In this document: in pieces, positions 1-7,333 of the stretch
How the letters are laid out: each line of letters opens with the position of its first letter
Numbering within the stretch: position 1 is the stretch's first letter
Assembly (NCBI GenBank): GCA_017353815.1
Contig: JAFMSB010000009.1
Location: forward strand, 1-16,099
Direction of reading: 5' to 3'
Source of the DNA: Methylocapsa sp.
GTDB lineage: Bacteria > Pseudomonadota > Alphaproteobacteria > Rhizobiales > Beijerinckiaceae
Length of the DNA stretch: 16,099 nucleotides
Notes under the pieces: model-generated
The model's input: only the letters and a program-made list of their open reading frames with translations
Told to the model about the DNA's origin: nothing
Databases searched by the model: none
Position numbers and translations under genes: made by a program

Positions 1-639
1 AACATGGACGCGGTGGCCTGCCCATTCGGCGACGGCCGCGTCGTCGGTGAAATCCGCCGCTCCGGCCAAGGCCGCTCTCCGGTGCGCTTCGAGGATAAGA
101 CCGAAGGCGAAGGCCTGGGGAGTCTGGATCGCGCGCAGTTGCGCGCGCGGCAGGGTCGCGCTGACGCAACGGGCCATATCGACTTGTTTGATCGTGTCGG
201 CCGGGGCCAGCCCCGGCACGGCCGCGCCAAAGTTCGCGGCGGCATCGGCGGCGCGCGCAATCAAGGCGGGGCCTACGAAGGGCCGCGCCGCGTCATGGAT
301 CAAGACCACCGCCGGGGGCAGCGGCAGTTTTGCTAGCGCTTCCAATCCGTTGCGGACACTTTCCTGGCGCGTGGCGCCGCCAACGGCCGGCTCCATCAGG
401 GGCTGCCGGAGCTTTGGGACGATGCCTGCCGCACATGCCAGGTAAAGTGCGCGATCCTCCTTCTGGATTACCGGAAGGATGGCGGCCTTGGGTGCCCCGC
501 GCAGAAGAGCCTCGAGCGTGAGGGCGAGCAGCGGCCTGTCCGCCAATTTTTTGTATTGTTTGGGTATCCCCGCCCCCGCCCGCGAGCCGCGCCCGGCGGC
601 CGGGACGAGAATGGCGAGGCCCGCGGGTTCGCCCATCAT
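1..639 (-). CDS. ispD: IspD, 2-C-methyl-D-erythritol 4-phosphate cytidylyltransferase (3' end beyond window)
   Basis: The enzyme transfers CMP from CTP to 2-C-methyl-D-erythritol 4-phosphate, the third step of the MEP isoprenoid pathway in the cytoplasm. The reverse strand is open from 639 to the window edge (213 codons). It shows the nucleotide-binding loop PAAGRGSRAGAGIPKQYKKL near the N-terminus, then ESVRNGLEAL, VLIHDAARPFV, ADTIKQVD and IQTPQAFAFG, followed by TDDAAVAEWAG. These are the family motifs in the expected order. About 20 residues or more of the IspD domain lie outside the window. In many Hyphomicrobiales the gene is a bifunctional ispDF fusion, which cannot be judged here. The start at 639 (ATG ATG GGC) puts the usual dozen residues before the AAGRG loop, with AAGG about 8 nt upstream. 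An in-frame ATG at 654 would add five residues. The gene diverges from ntrB. Confidence 0.93.
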   Translation of the reverse strand, partial: MMGEPAGLAILVPAAGRGSRAGAGIPKQYKKLADRPLLALTLEALLRGAPKAAILPVIQKEDRALYLACAAGIVPKLRQPLMEPAVGGATRQESVRNGLEALAKLPLPPAVVLIHDAARPFVGPALIARAADAAANFGAAVPGLAPADTIKQVDMARCVSATLPRAQLRAIQTPQAFAFGLILEAHRRAALAGAADFTDDAAVAEWAGHRVHV

Positions 640-682
640 GCCTCGTGCCTTCATTTCTCAACGGGACCAAACTTTCCCTGGT

Positions 683-700
683 TTGACAAAAGGCGTCAAT
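683..700. promoter_or_regulatory. Possible overlapping divergent -35 elements between ispD and ntrB
   Basis: A perfect TTGACA lies on the plus strand (683-688) and TTGACG on the minus strand (699-694). The two form an inverted repeat, TTGAC-N7-GTCAA. A good -10 is not evident at 16-18 bp on the plus strand; on the minus strand GAAAGT sits at 17 bp and is weak. The position suits either a divergent ispD/ntrB promoter pair or a small operator. The call rests on motif shape only. Confidence 0.22.
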
Positions 701-753
701 TCCTGCCAGACTGCTGAATATTTGAGCATCCATCACCTTGCCGGGTCAGGCAG

Positions 754-930
754 ATGATTTATTCTGAAAATATGAGCGAATCTGCTAATAAATTAGGCAG
801 TCTTTCGGCCGGGAGACCCATTGGCGTTGGAGGGGAAGAATTTTCGGCAGCCGCCACCACCATTTCCGGATTGATAGCCCCGCGCCACCTATTGCGCGGC
901 AACGCGGGCGGGAGGGAGGAGGTGGCATGA
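754..930 (+). CDS. Possible 58-codon ORF overlapping the ntrB start; unknown, perhaps a dusB remnant
   Basis: An open frame starts at ATG 754 and ends at TGA 928-930, overlapping the ntrB ATG as ATGA. The product begins [15 protein letters not shown] and ends [12 protein letters not shown] do not recognise a domain. The ribosome binding site is weak at 754, and also at the internal ATG 772. The purine-rich last codons mostly serve as the strong ntrB ribosome binding site. The ATGA junction and position are where the 3' end of dusB (nifR3) would be expected in related genomes, so this may be a residue of a deleted dusB or a short leader ORF translationally coupled to ntrB. It could equally be chance. 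Confidence is low that it makes a functional protein. Confidence 0.22.
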   Translation: MIYSENMSESANKLGSLSAGRPIGVGGEEFSAAATTISGLIAPRHLLRGNAGGREEVA

Positions 931-2072
931 GCCTGCCCGTTCCGCAACATCAGCCGCGGTCCGCCTTGGCCTCCGGCGTTCGCGCGGCAAAGCTTTTGAA
1001 CGCCTTGCCTCACCCGGTTGTCGCTGTCTTGCCCGATGGGTCGATTGCGGACGCCAATGCCGCTGCGGAGCTCTTTTTCGGCATGAGCCGGGCGGTTCTT
1101 CAGCAGCAAAATCTTGCGCAACTCGTGCCTGAGGGCTCGCCGCTCACTGGCGTCGTCGAGCAAGTGCAGACGGGAGGCGCCACGATCAATGAATATCGTG
1201 TCTTCTTGCGCCTCGCGAAACCGGAATGCGAGCGGCTCGTCGATATTTTTGTCGCGCCGCTGCAGAATCAGAACGACGGCGTCGTGGTCATGGTGCAAGA
1301 GCAATCGCTTGCCGAGAAGATCGGCCGCCAGCTCAGCCACCGGGGTACGGGCCGCTCCGTCGCCGCGATGGCCTCCGTTCTTGCCCATGAGATCAAGAAT
1401 CCGCTGTCGGGCATTCGCGGCGCCGCCCAGCTCTTGGAAGCGGAAGCAAACGATTCCGACCGCTCGCTTACCCGGCTAATATGCGACGAGACCGACCGGA
1501 TCGTGAAACTTGTGGACCGGATGTGCGCCTTTTCCGACACGCGGCCAACCGAACGCGAACGGGTTAACATCCATGCCGTCCTCGACCATGTTAAAAAAGT
1601 GGCCCAGGCCGGGTTCGCACGGCATATCCATTTTCACGAAAACTACGATCCCTCGCTGCCCCCGGTCCTGGGGAATAAGGACCAGCTCGTTCAGTTGTTC
1701 TTGAATCTGGTCAAGAATGCCGCGGAAGCGATTGGCCAGTCGCGCAGCGATGGCGACATCGAACTCTCGACCGCTTTCCGCCCGGGTGTGCGGTTGAGGC
1801 TGGCCGGCGCGAACGATCTCGTCAGCCTGCCCCTGGAATTTTGCGTGCGCGACAACGGCTCCGGTGTTGCGCCGGAATTGCTCCCGCACCTGTTCAGCCC
1901 TTTTGTTACGACAAAAGCGGCAGGAACTGGCCTGGGACTTGCTTTGGTAGCCAAGATAGCCGGTGATCATGGTGGAACCGTCGAATGCGAATCCTCGCCC
2001 CGCCGCACGATATTCCGGATACTCATGCCCACGTATGTGCGGCGCGGGAGCCAAGGCGGGAGGGCCAGTTGA
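927..2072 (+). CDS. ntrB: NtrB (GlnL), nitrogen-regulation sensor histidine kinase/phosphatase
   Basis: A cytoplasmic kinase that phosphorylates NtrC under nitrogen limitation and dephosphorylates it when PII signals nitrogen sufficiency. The 381-residue protein has an N-terminal PAS-like domain (about 20-125) and no membrane segment. The dimerisation/H-box is [20 protein letters not shown], with phospho-acceptor His154. The N-box is [10 protein letters not shown] (260-269). The ATP-binding G-boxes are DNGSG (309-313) and GTGLGL (333-338), with the F-box LFSPFVTTK between them. The length is normal for the family. The start at 927 is backed by a strong GGGAGGGAGGAGG site just upstream. The gene precedes ntrC with an unusually long 131-bp gap, and the expected upstream dusB is absent. 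Confidence 0.96.
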   Translation: MSLPVPQHQPRSALASGVRAAKLLNALPHPVVAVLPDGSIADANAAAELFFGMSRAVLQQQNLAQLVPEGSPLTGVVEQVQTGGATINEYRVFLRLAKPECERLVDIFVAPLQNQNDGVVVMVQEQSLAEKIGRQLSHRGTGRSVAAMASVLAHEIKNPLSGIRGAAQLLEAEANDSDRSLTRLICDETDRIVKLVDRMCAFSDTRPTERERVNIHAVLDHVKKVAQAGFARHIHFHENYDPSLPPVLGNKDQLVQLFLNLVKNAAEAIGQSRSDGDIELSTAFRPGVRLRLAGANDLVSLPLEFCVRDNGSGVAPELLPHLFSPFVTTKAAGTGLGLALVAKIAGDHGGTVECESSPRRTIFRILMPTYVRRGSQGGRAS

Positions 2073-2203
2073 GCTCGGCCCCTTCTGCCTCGGCTTCGCC
2101 AGTTGCCGCGGGCGCTGCCGGCACTCCTTTGCACCGGGGCCGGCCGCTCTTCCGGGCCTTGGCCCGCGTCATCCTTTCGCCCTTTTCGGGAAATTGAGCG
2201 TTC

Positions 2204-3682
2204 ATGGCCGCCGGAAACATCCTTATTGCGGACGATGATACCGCCATCCGGACGGTTATCGGCCAGGCTCTCTCGCGCGCGGGCTATGAGGTGCGCACGA
2301 CCGGCAATGCGGCGACACTTTGGCGATGGGTGCAATCCGGCGAAGGCGATCTCGTGATCACCGATGTTGTTATGCCGGACGAGAACGCCTTCGAGCTTCT
2401 GCCAAAGATGAAAAAGCTGCGCCCGAATTTGCCCATCATCGTGATGAGCGCGCAGAACACCTTTATGACCGCCATCCGAGCGTCCGAGCGCGGCGCATAT
2501 GATTATTTGCCCAAACCCTTCGATCTGCGGGAACTCGTTTCGATCGTGTCCCGCGCCTTGAATCAGCCGAAAGGCGCCGCGCGCGCCGAGCCCGCCGCGG
2601 ACATCGAGAAAATGCCGCTCGTCGGGCGCTCGCCCGCGATGCAGGAGCTCTACCGCGCTCTCGCCCGGCTCATGCAGACCGATCTCACGGTCATGATCAC
2701 CGGCGAATCGGGAACCGGAAAGGAGCTTGTCGCCAGGGCCCTGCACGACTACGGCAAACGCCAGAAAGGCCCGTTCGTCGCGATCAATATGGCGGCAATC
2801 CCGCGTGACCTGATCGAGAGCGAATTATTCGGACATGAGAAAGGGGCGTTCACCGGCGCCGCCCAGCGCTACGCGGGGCGCTTCGAGCAGGCCGAAGGCG
2901 GCACACTTTTTCTCGACGAGATCGGCGATATGCCGATGGAGGCGCAAACCCGGCTTTTGCGTGTCCTCCAGCAAGGCGAATATACAACGGTTGGCGGCCG
3001 CAGCCCGATCAAAACGAATGTCCGCATCATCGCCGCCACGAATAAGGATCTCGGCGTGCTGATCCGGCAAGGGCTGTTCCGCGAGGACCTGTTCTTTCGC
3101 CTCAACGTGGTGCCGCTGCGGTTACCTCCGTTGCGCGAGCGTTTGGAAGACATTGCCGACCTTACCAATCATTTTTTTGCCCTTGCCGCGGCGGAAGGCC
3201 TTCCGCTCAAGCGTATCGACGCCGGCGCCCTCGATGGCCTCAAACGGCATCGCTGGCCCGGAAACATCCGCGAACTCGAAAACCTCACGCGCCGCCTGGC
3301 CGCACTCTATCCGCAGGAGATTATCACCGCCCAGCTTGTGGATATAGAGCTAAGCAACGAGGCTCTCCGGCCAGCTCAAGAGCTTGAGCCGGAAGGAAGC
3401 CAAGGGGACTCTCCATCCGGCAAGCCAAAGAAGCGGCCAACGCTCGCAAGCTCATTGGAACACCATCTCTCGGAGCTTTTCCTCGAAAGCGGAAGGGATT
3501 TTCCGCCGCCGGGCCTCTATCACCGGATCTTGCGCGAGATCGAGCAGCCGCTCATTTCCGCGGTCCTTGCTGCCACGCGCGGCAATCAGATAAAGGCGGC
3601 TGAGGTCTTGGGACTCAACCGCAACACCTTGCGCAAGAAGCTGCGCGACCTCGACATAAAACTGGTGCGCGCGCCACGCTAG
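2204..3682 (+). CDS. ntrC: NtrC (GlnG), sigma-54-dependent nitrogen response regulator
   Basis: Phosphorylated NtrC oligomerises at enhancer sites and activates sigma-54 RNA polymerase at nitrogen-assimilation promoters. The 492-residue protein has three domains. The receiver carries acidic residues D10-D12, phospho-acceptor D54 (VITDVVMP) and K104 (PKPF). The AAA+ domain has Walker A GESGTGKE at 167-174, the sigma-54-contacting GAFTGA loop at 214-219 and Walker [13 protein letters not shown] at about 232-243, with [21 protein letters not shown] downstream. A C-terminal Fis-type helix-turn-helix spans about 443-487 ([17 protein letters not shown]). All key residues are intact. An in-frame TGA lies 9 bp before the ATG, which fixes the 5' limit; the ribosome binding site is weak. 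The usual downstream ntrYX pair is not here: the next gene converges, with its stop 24 bp away. Confidence 0.97.
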   Translation: MAAGNILIADDDTAIRTVIGQALSRAGYEVRTTGNAATLWRWVQSGEGDLVITDVVMPDENAFELLPKMKKLRPNLPIIVMSAQNTFMTAIRASERGAYDYLPKPFDLRELVSIVSRALNQPKGAARAEPAADIEKMPLVGRSPAMQELYRALARLMQTDLTVMITGESGTGKELVARALHDYGKRQKGPFVAINMAAIPRDLIESELFGHEKGAFTGAAQRYAGRFEQAEGGTLFLDEIGDMPMEAQTRLLRVLQQGEYTTVGGRSPIKTNVRIIAATNKDLGVLIRQGLFREDLFFRLNVVPLRLPPLRERLEDIADLTNHFFALAAAEGLPLKRIDAGALDGLKRHRWPGNIRELENLTRRLAALYPQEIITAQLVDIELSNEALRPAQELEPEGSQGDSPSGKPKKRPTLASSLEHHLSELFLESGRDFPPPGLYHRILREIEQPLISAVLAATRGNQIKAAEVLGLNRNTLRKKLRDLDIKLVRAPR

Positions 3683-3706
3683 AGCGGCAGCTGCCTCTTG
3701 ACCGGC

Positions 3707-6700
3707 TTATGTCAGGCGGACCCAAGCTCCTTCCGAGGGCACACGATTGTTGTCGACGATAAAGAGCAGGTGCCATCCCGGCGGGGAATATGTGAGGCCG
3801 GGAGGGGCGACGGCGTGCACCTGGGCTGCCGTCTGGCTGGTAATCACGCAGCCGACATAACGCTGGTTATGGTTAAAGCCGTGAGTGACGGCGCCGGGCC
3901 GCATAAACACGACCTCGGAGATCGTCGCCGCGTTCGGGCTCTGCACCGTGAATGGCGTGCCATGAACAAGCGGCGATGGCGTGACCGTGGTGATGGTTGG
4001 CCGTGGTTGGAAAAAATAGGAGGGCAAATAGCGCTCGTTGTGGGTGAATTGTCCCGCAGTCGGGTTACCTCCCATGATCACGCTTCCGTCGGGCAGCAGG
4101 ATCGCGGCGGAGTGGTAGTTGCGTGTGATGCTCATACTGGGGCCAAGCTGGAAGCCGGCTTGAGGATGTTCCGGATCGAAGATTTCGACAGGTCCGGGGA
4201 AATTTGTGATCCCGCCGGCGACAAACACGCGCCCGTCCGGGAGAAGCACCGCATTCACTTTGTCGCGGGGATTGTTGAGATTCGGAAGAGCCTGCCATGC
4301 TGGGGATGTTACCGACAGATCGATCCATTCCGCGGTTTGCTGCACTGCTGCACGGAGGCCGCCTAGGATCATGACCCGCAGCTCGTAGTTCGGCGGTTTT
4401 AGCGGCAAGAGCACCGCTGTGCCATCCATGTTGACGCCGCGCTGGCCGAAAACCTGGTTGTATTGCAGCGCCGGATTGTCAATGATCGGGTTCGCACCCC
4501 AATTGAACCGGCGGGCGGGCACTTGCGGGCCGGCGATGAAGAAATCGCCGTCCGGAAGCAGGAATGTCCAAGGGTACCAGAAGTACTTAAAAGTAGCGGG
4601 CACTGCTTTCGGGGTGCTCCACGATCCTGCGCCGCCGCCTGGCGCAAATATCTCGAGCGATTGGACGGGCAGGCCTGGAGTGTGTGCGTTATCCTCACCG
4701 AAGAGGGTGAGGGCCCTGCCGTCTTCGAGCGTGACCGTGGTCGGATAAAAGCGGCCGATATTCATGTCGGAGGCGTGGGTGAAGGAATTGGTTGCCGGAT
4801 GAAAGAGAAAGGCGCGGCGCTCCGTATTAGGGCTAAGAGTGGGGTTTCTTGGGTTTGAGTAGTAGCCGGCGTGGACGAGAATGGTGCCCTCCGGGTCATT
4901 TAAGTGAGCGTGGGACCCTGACCAGATGTTCTGGTCATTTGCGAAAACAAACGGCTGATTGGCTGGCTGAGTATAGAGCCCCGTCGTCTGATCCCAGAGC
5001 CGGCATTGATCGGGGCGCGGCCCATAGCCCCAGAAGAGCAGGCGAGACGAGTTCGGGATCAGGACGGCATGCATGAATGTGACCCCGGGGCGGCCGTCCA
5101 GCAGTTCCCACTGGCCGGCGGCCGCGCTTGCGAACCGGTCGAGCTGGACAGCCGGACAGGCGTTGTCTTCTGAGTCACGCGGCAGCCCAGTTTGGGATTC
5201 GAGCTGCTGTGCCTCCTCCTTTGTCAGGTGTATGGTCTCAACCGAACGGAGAAGCGCAGCGAGCCCTGCCGTCCTCGCCGTTTCCACTCCAGACCCGACT
5301 AGGAAATCACCCCGGAGGTCGCAAGGCTGCGCATCCTTATGGGCCTCCCGGCAGCGCTTGAACCCTTCCGGCAGCAATAGAACCGGCGGCGCTTCGGTCT
5401 CCGTGACAAAAGTCTCGCCGGGACCAATGCTACGAGTGTCAATCGATGCGCCGCCGAGACGCCACCTCTGTCCATGGAGATAGATGTTGTGCCAGTTCCC
5501 CATGGCGTCGAGATTAAAGACATGCCAGCGGATTTTCTGGCCGGCACGCGCGACAACGGTTGGCGTGTTGCCGGAAAACGAGCGGCCATTCAAGCAATAG
5601 GAAGGGATGCTTTCACCGCCCTGCTCGACAATACTGTGCCGGCCCGGGCCGTTGTTGGTCCAAGTGACCCGCCCGCCGATACCCACGGTAACATTTGCGG
5701 GCGAGAAAAAGAAATCGCCGATTGCAACGCTCGTATTGTCCGGACCTCCCGCCTCGACAGTAACGGAGCCGCTCATGCTGGCTCCGTGAACGCCGCAAAT
5801 GTAGTTATAGGCCGCGGCGAGCGTGAAGACCGACGTGAAGGATTGACCGGGATCGAGCGTCCCGCTTTGAAAAACCGGCAGGTCCCGGGGGCCGCCCATC
5901 TGATGAATGAACAAAGGTACGTGCAGCAAATGGCCTCCGGGGGGAAGAGAATGCGGAGCGTTCGCGTATTCATCGAGGGTGGCGAGGTAAGTAACGAGCT
6001 CGTCTGGCGTATTATCTAAGTCCATTCTATGCGCATGGCTGGCCGCCGGGGGGATCGCGGGTTTCCTGCCATCTCCCAGCGCCCGTTCTTGCATGGCATG
6101 GTGAGGCGCCAGGGCGGGACGGTTCTCCGGCAGATTCAGGCCTGACGCCACCTCTATCGAGCGTTCGAGAAAGCCGTCGGGGAGCGGAAACTTTGGGAGA
6201 GCTTCATATTCGTCCTCCGGCAGCACGATGAGCCCTCCGAAGAGTCCACGGCTGATCGAGAGGCCCATGTTGCGATAATGGTCATGGAACGGCCATGCCC
6301 CGATCGTCTCCCCGGTCACCTCGTAGCTATAGGTCCAGGTTTGGCCCGGATCGATCTCGTCGGAGCGGCGCCCATCGCTGCTCATTGCTCCAAACGGCCA
6401 CGCCCCGCCGGAGTCGATGCCGTGCGGCAGTCCATGGAGATGGAAGCTATGGGGAACGGCATCCGTGTTTTTGACATGGATTCGCAGCCGGTCGCCCGGC
6501 CTCGCATAGATCACCGTGCCCGGCACGCGGCGGTCGAACGACGGCTCGTTGATATCCGCCGCAACAAGCTTATCAGGCTTGGGGACGAGGTAATTTGGAT
6601 CGAGATATTCCCGGTAGACCAGGGCCGTTAGACTGCGGGCATTGACTTCGTCGCCGGGGATGATCCCGTCCTCATGGCCAATATTGCGCATGCAATCGCG

Positions 6701-6796
6701 CCGGTATTGGATGGGCGGCGTGACGTCGTCGTCCGGTTCAACGGGGGAGTAGCCCTGAATGATTTCGATCTTGAGATAGATATCACGGACTGCCAT
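3707..6796 (-). CDS. Fusion of multicopper-oxidase/cupredoxin domains and a galactose/glyoxal-oxidase-like kelch domain
   Basis: This is a 1029-residue protein. The N-terminal half looks like a multicopper oxidase: HSFHLHG (116-122) and WPFHDH (168-173) are the first two copper HxH motifs. A plastocyanin-like type-1 motif follows, YICGVHGASM, with C334, H337 and M341. A second plastocyanin-like start lies at 358-390, then a further cupredoxin domain with LNGRSF and HNIYLHG (436-442). From about 565 onward it resembles the glyoxal/galactose oxidase propeller, with repeats of the type LLPDGxxxxxGG, RFYPTT (Y684), RNYHSA (Y894, H895) and THGFNHNQR (H972). Residues about 931-1029 form the early-set (DUF1929) C-terminal domain. 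The start is fixed by GGAGGG before the ATG and a stop codon directly preceding it. No signal peptide or membrane segment is visible. Enzyme activity and substrate are unknown; several canonical ligand positions differ (see findings). Confidence 0.88.
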   Translation of the reverse strand: MAVRDIYLKIEIIQGYSPVEPDDDVTPPIQYRRDCMRNIGHEDGIIPGDEVNARSLTALVYREYLDPNYLVPKPDKLVAADINEPSFDRRVPGTVIYARPGDRLRIHVKNTDAVPHSFHLHGLPHGIDSGGAWPFGAMSSDGRRSDEIDPGQTWTYSYEVTGETIGAWPFHDHYRNMGLSISRGLFGGLIVLPEDEYEALPKFPLPDGFLERSIEVASGLNLPENRPALAPHHAMQERALGDGRKPAIPPAASHAHRMDLDNTPDELVTYLATLDEYANAPHSLPPGGHLLHVPLFIHQMGGPRDLPVFQSGTLDPGQSFTSVFTLAAAYNYICGVHGASMSGSVTVEAGGPDNTSVAIGDFFFSPANVTVGIGGRVTWTNNGPGRHSIVEQGGESIPSYCLNGRSFSGNTPTVVARAGQKIRWHVFNLDAMGNWHNIYLHGQRWRLGGASIDTRSIGPGETFVTETEAPPVLLLPEGFKRCREAHKDAQPCDLRGDFLVGSGVETARTAGLAALLRSVETIHLTKEEAQQLESQTGLPRDSEDNACPAVQLDRFASAAAGQWELLDGRPGVTFMHAVLIPNSSRLLFWGYGPRPDQCRLWDQTTGLYTQPANQPFVFANDQNIWSGSHAHLNDPEGTILVHAGYYSNPRNPTLSPNTERRAFLFHPATNSFTHASDMNIGRFYPTTVTLEDGRALTLFGEDNAHTPGLPVQSLEIFAPGGGAGSWSTPKAVPATFKYFWYPWTFLLPDGDFFIAGPQVPARRFNWGANPIIDNPALQYNQVFGQRGVNMDGTAVLLPLKPPNYELRVMILGGLRAAVQQTAEWIDLSVTSPAWQALPNLNNPRDKVNAVLLPDGRVFVAGGITNFPGPVEIFDPEHPQAGFQLGPSMSITRNYHSAAILLPDGSVIMGGNPTAGQFTHNERYLPSYFFQPRPTITTVTPSPLVHGTPFTVQSPNAATISEVVFMRPGAVTHGFNHNQRYVGCVITSQTAAQVHAVAPPGLTYSPPGWHLLFIVDNNRVPSEGAWVRLT

Positions 6797-7333
6797 TTAT
6801 CCCTCCATCGCGGGAAGATATGCGCTCGCGCATAGTTATCTTGGCAGCGAAAATACCTTTATTGCGGTTGGGCCCGCATCCTACATTCAGGGGATGCCGT
6901 TACGCGAGTTGGCCCTACGGATCGGCCCAATCCCCGAGGAATAAGAGCGCAAGTGGTAAAAGAGGAATTCGAGTTTTGTGAATTAACCAACCGGCACTTA
7001 AGACGTAATCGTCAAAGCGGCGTGATGCTCCAAATATATTCACAGCTCGCCCTGGGTAGCATACCGGGCGGACAGCCACAGCATCAAGGGTGCCAAACGC
7101 CTCTCCCGCACCGTTTTCCCTTGTATATCTGCGTCATCTGCACATCGCTCGTCGTGTATATCAGCGGTATAATCTATGGCGAAGGGGGGCGCGCTTGCCA
7201 TACCATTGGCGCAAGGCGAACGCCGCCGCTAAAGAGCATTGGGTGAAGCCAATCTGGTAAAGAGGGCGGTCGTTCGCGGCCGGGCCCGGTTTTCGCCTTA
7301 TTTGGAAACCACGGGCATTCTTAGGAGCCGCCC
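6797..7333. other. 537-bp gene-poor gap between hflC and the fusion gene
   Basis: Both flanking genes are on the minus strand, so this gap should contain the fusion-gene promoter and the hflC 3' region. Parts are noticeably AT-richer than the surroundings (about 6940-7060 and 7120-7180). A GTG-initiated frame (6953-7246, 97 codons) exists on the plus strand. Its codon use is mixed, it has no recognisable domain, and a GAGGA site sits 12 nt before the GTG, so I do not call it a gene. A TATAAT occurs at 7168-7173 (plus) without a convincing -35. No tRNA, mobile element or terminator with a T-tract was found. Confidence 0.5.
6819..6834. promoter_or_regulatory. Palindrome upstream of the copper-oxidase/kelch fusion gene (candidate operator)
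   Basis: TATGCGC-TC-GCGCATA is a perfect 7-bp inverted repeat with a 2-bp centre. It is loosely flanked by AGA and TCT, and its near edge is 22 bp upstream of the fusion-gene ATG. The short spacer fits a dimeric repressor or activator site better than an RNA hairpin. I cannot assign a regulator. Confidence 0.4.

Noticed and set aside
1985..2197. A frame running from late ntrB through the ntrB-ntrC gap, considered as a frameshifted ntrB extension
   Set aside because: ntrB already ends at the normal family length after its last G-box. The frame encodes low-complexity Ala/Ser/Pro sequence.
3686..3695. Palindrome GGCAGCTGCC between the convergent ntrC and fusion-gene stops, considered as a bidirectional terminator
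   Set aside because: It is a 10-bp palindrome with no room for a loop and no T-tract on either side. The flanking pairing is broken by a mismatch.
7168..7232. TATAAT directly followed by an 18-codon leaderless ORF (ATG 7176)
   Set aside because: There is no -35 at proper distance and the tiny product has no recognisable features. It is likely chance.
6953..7246. A 97-codon GTG-started frame in the hflC-fusion gap
   Set aside because: Codon use is unlike that of the neighbouring genes, spacing to the nearest purine run is poor, and no domain is recognisable. It is mentioned only in the gap description.
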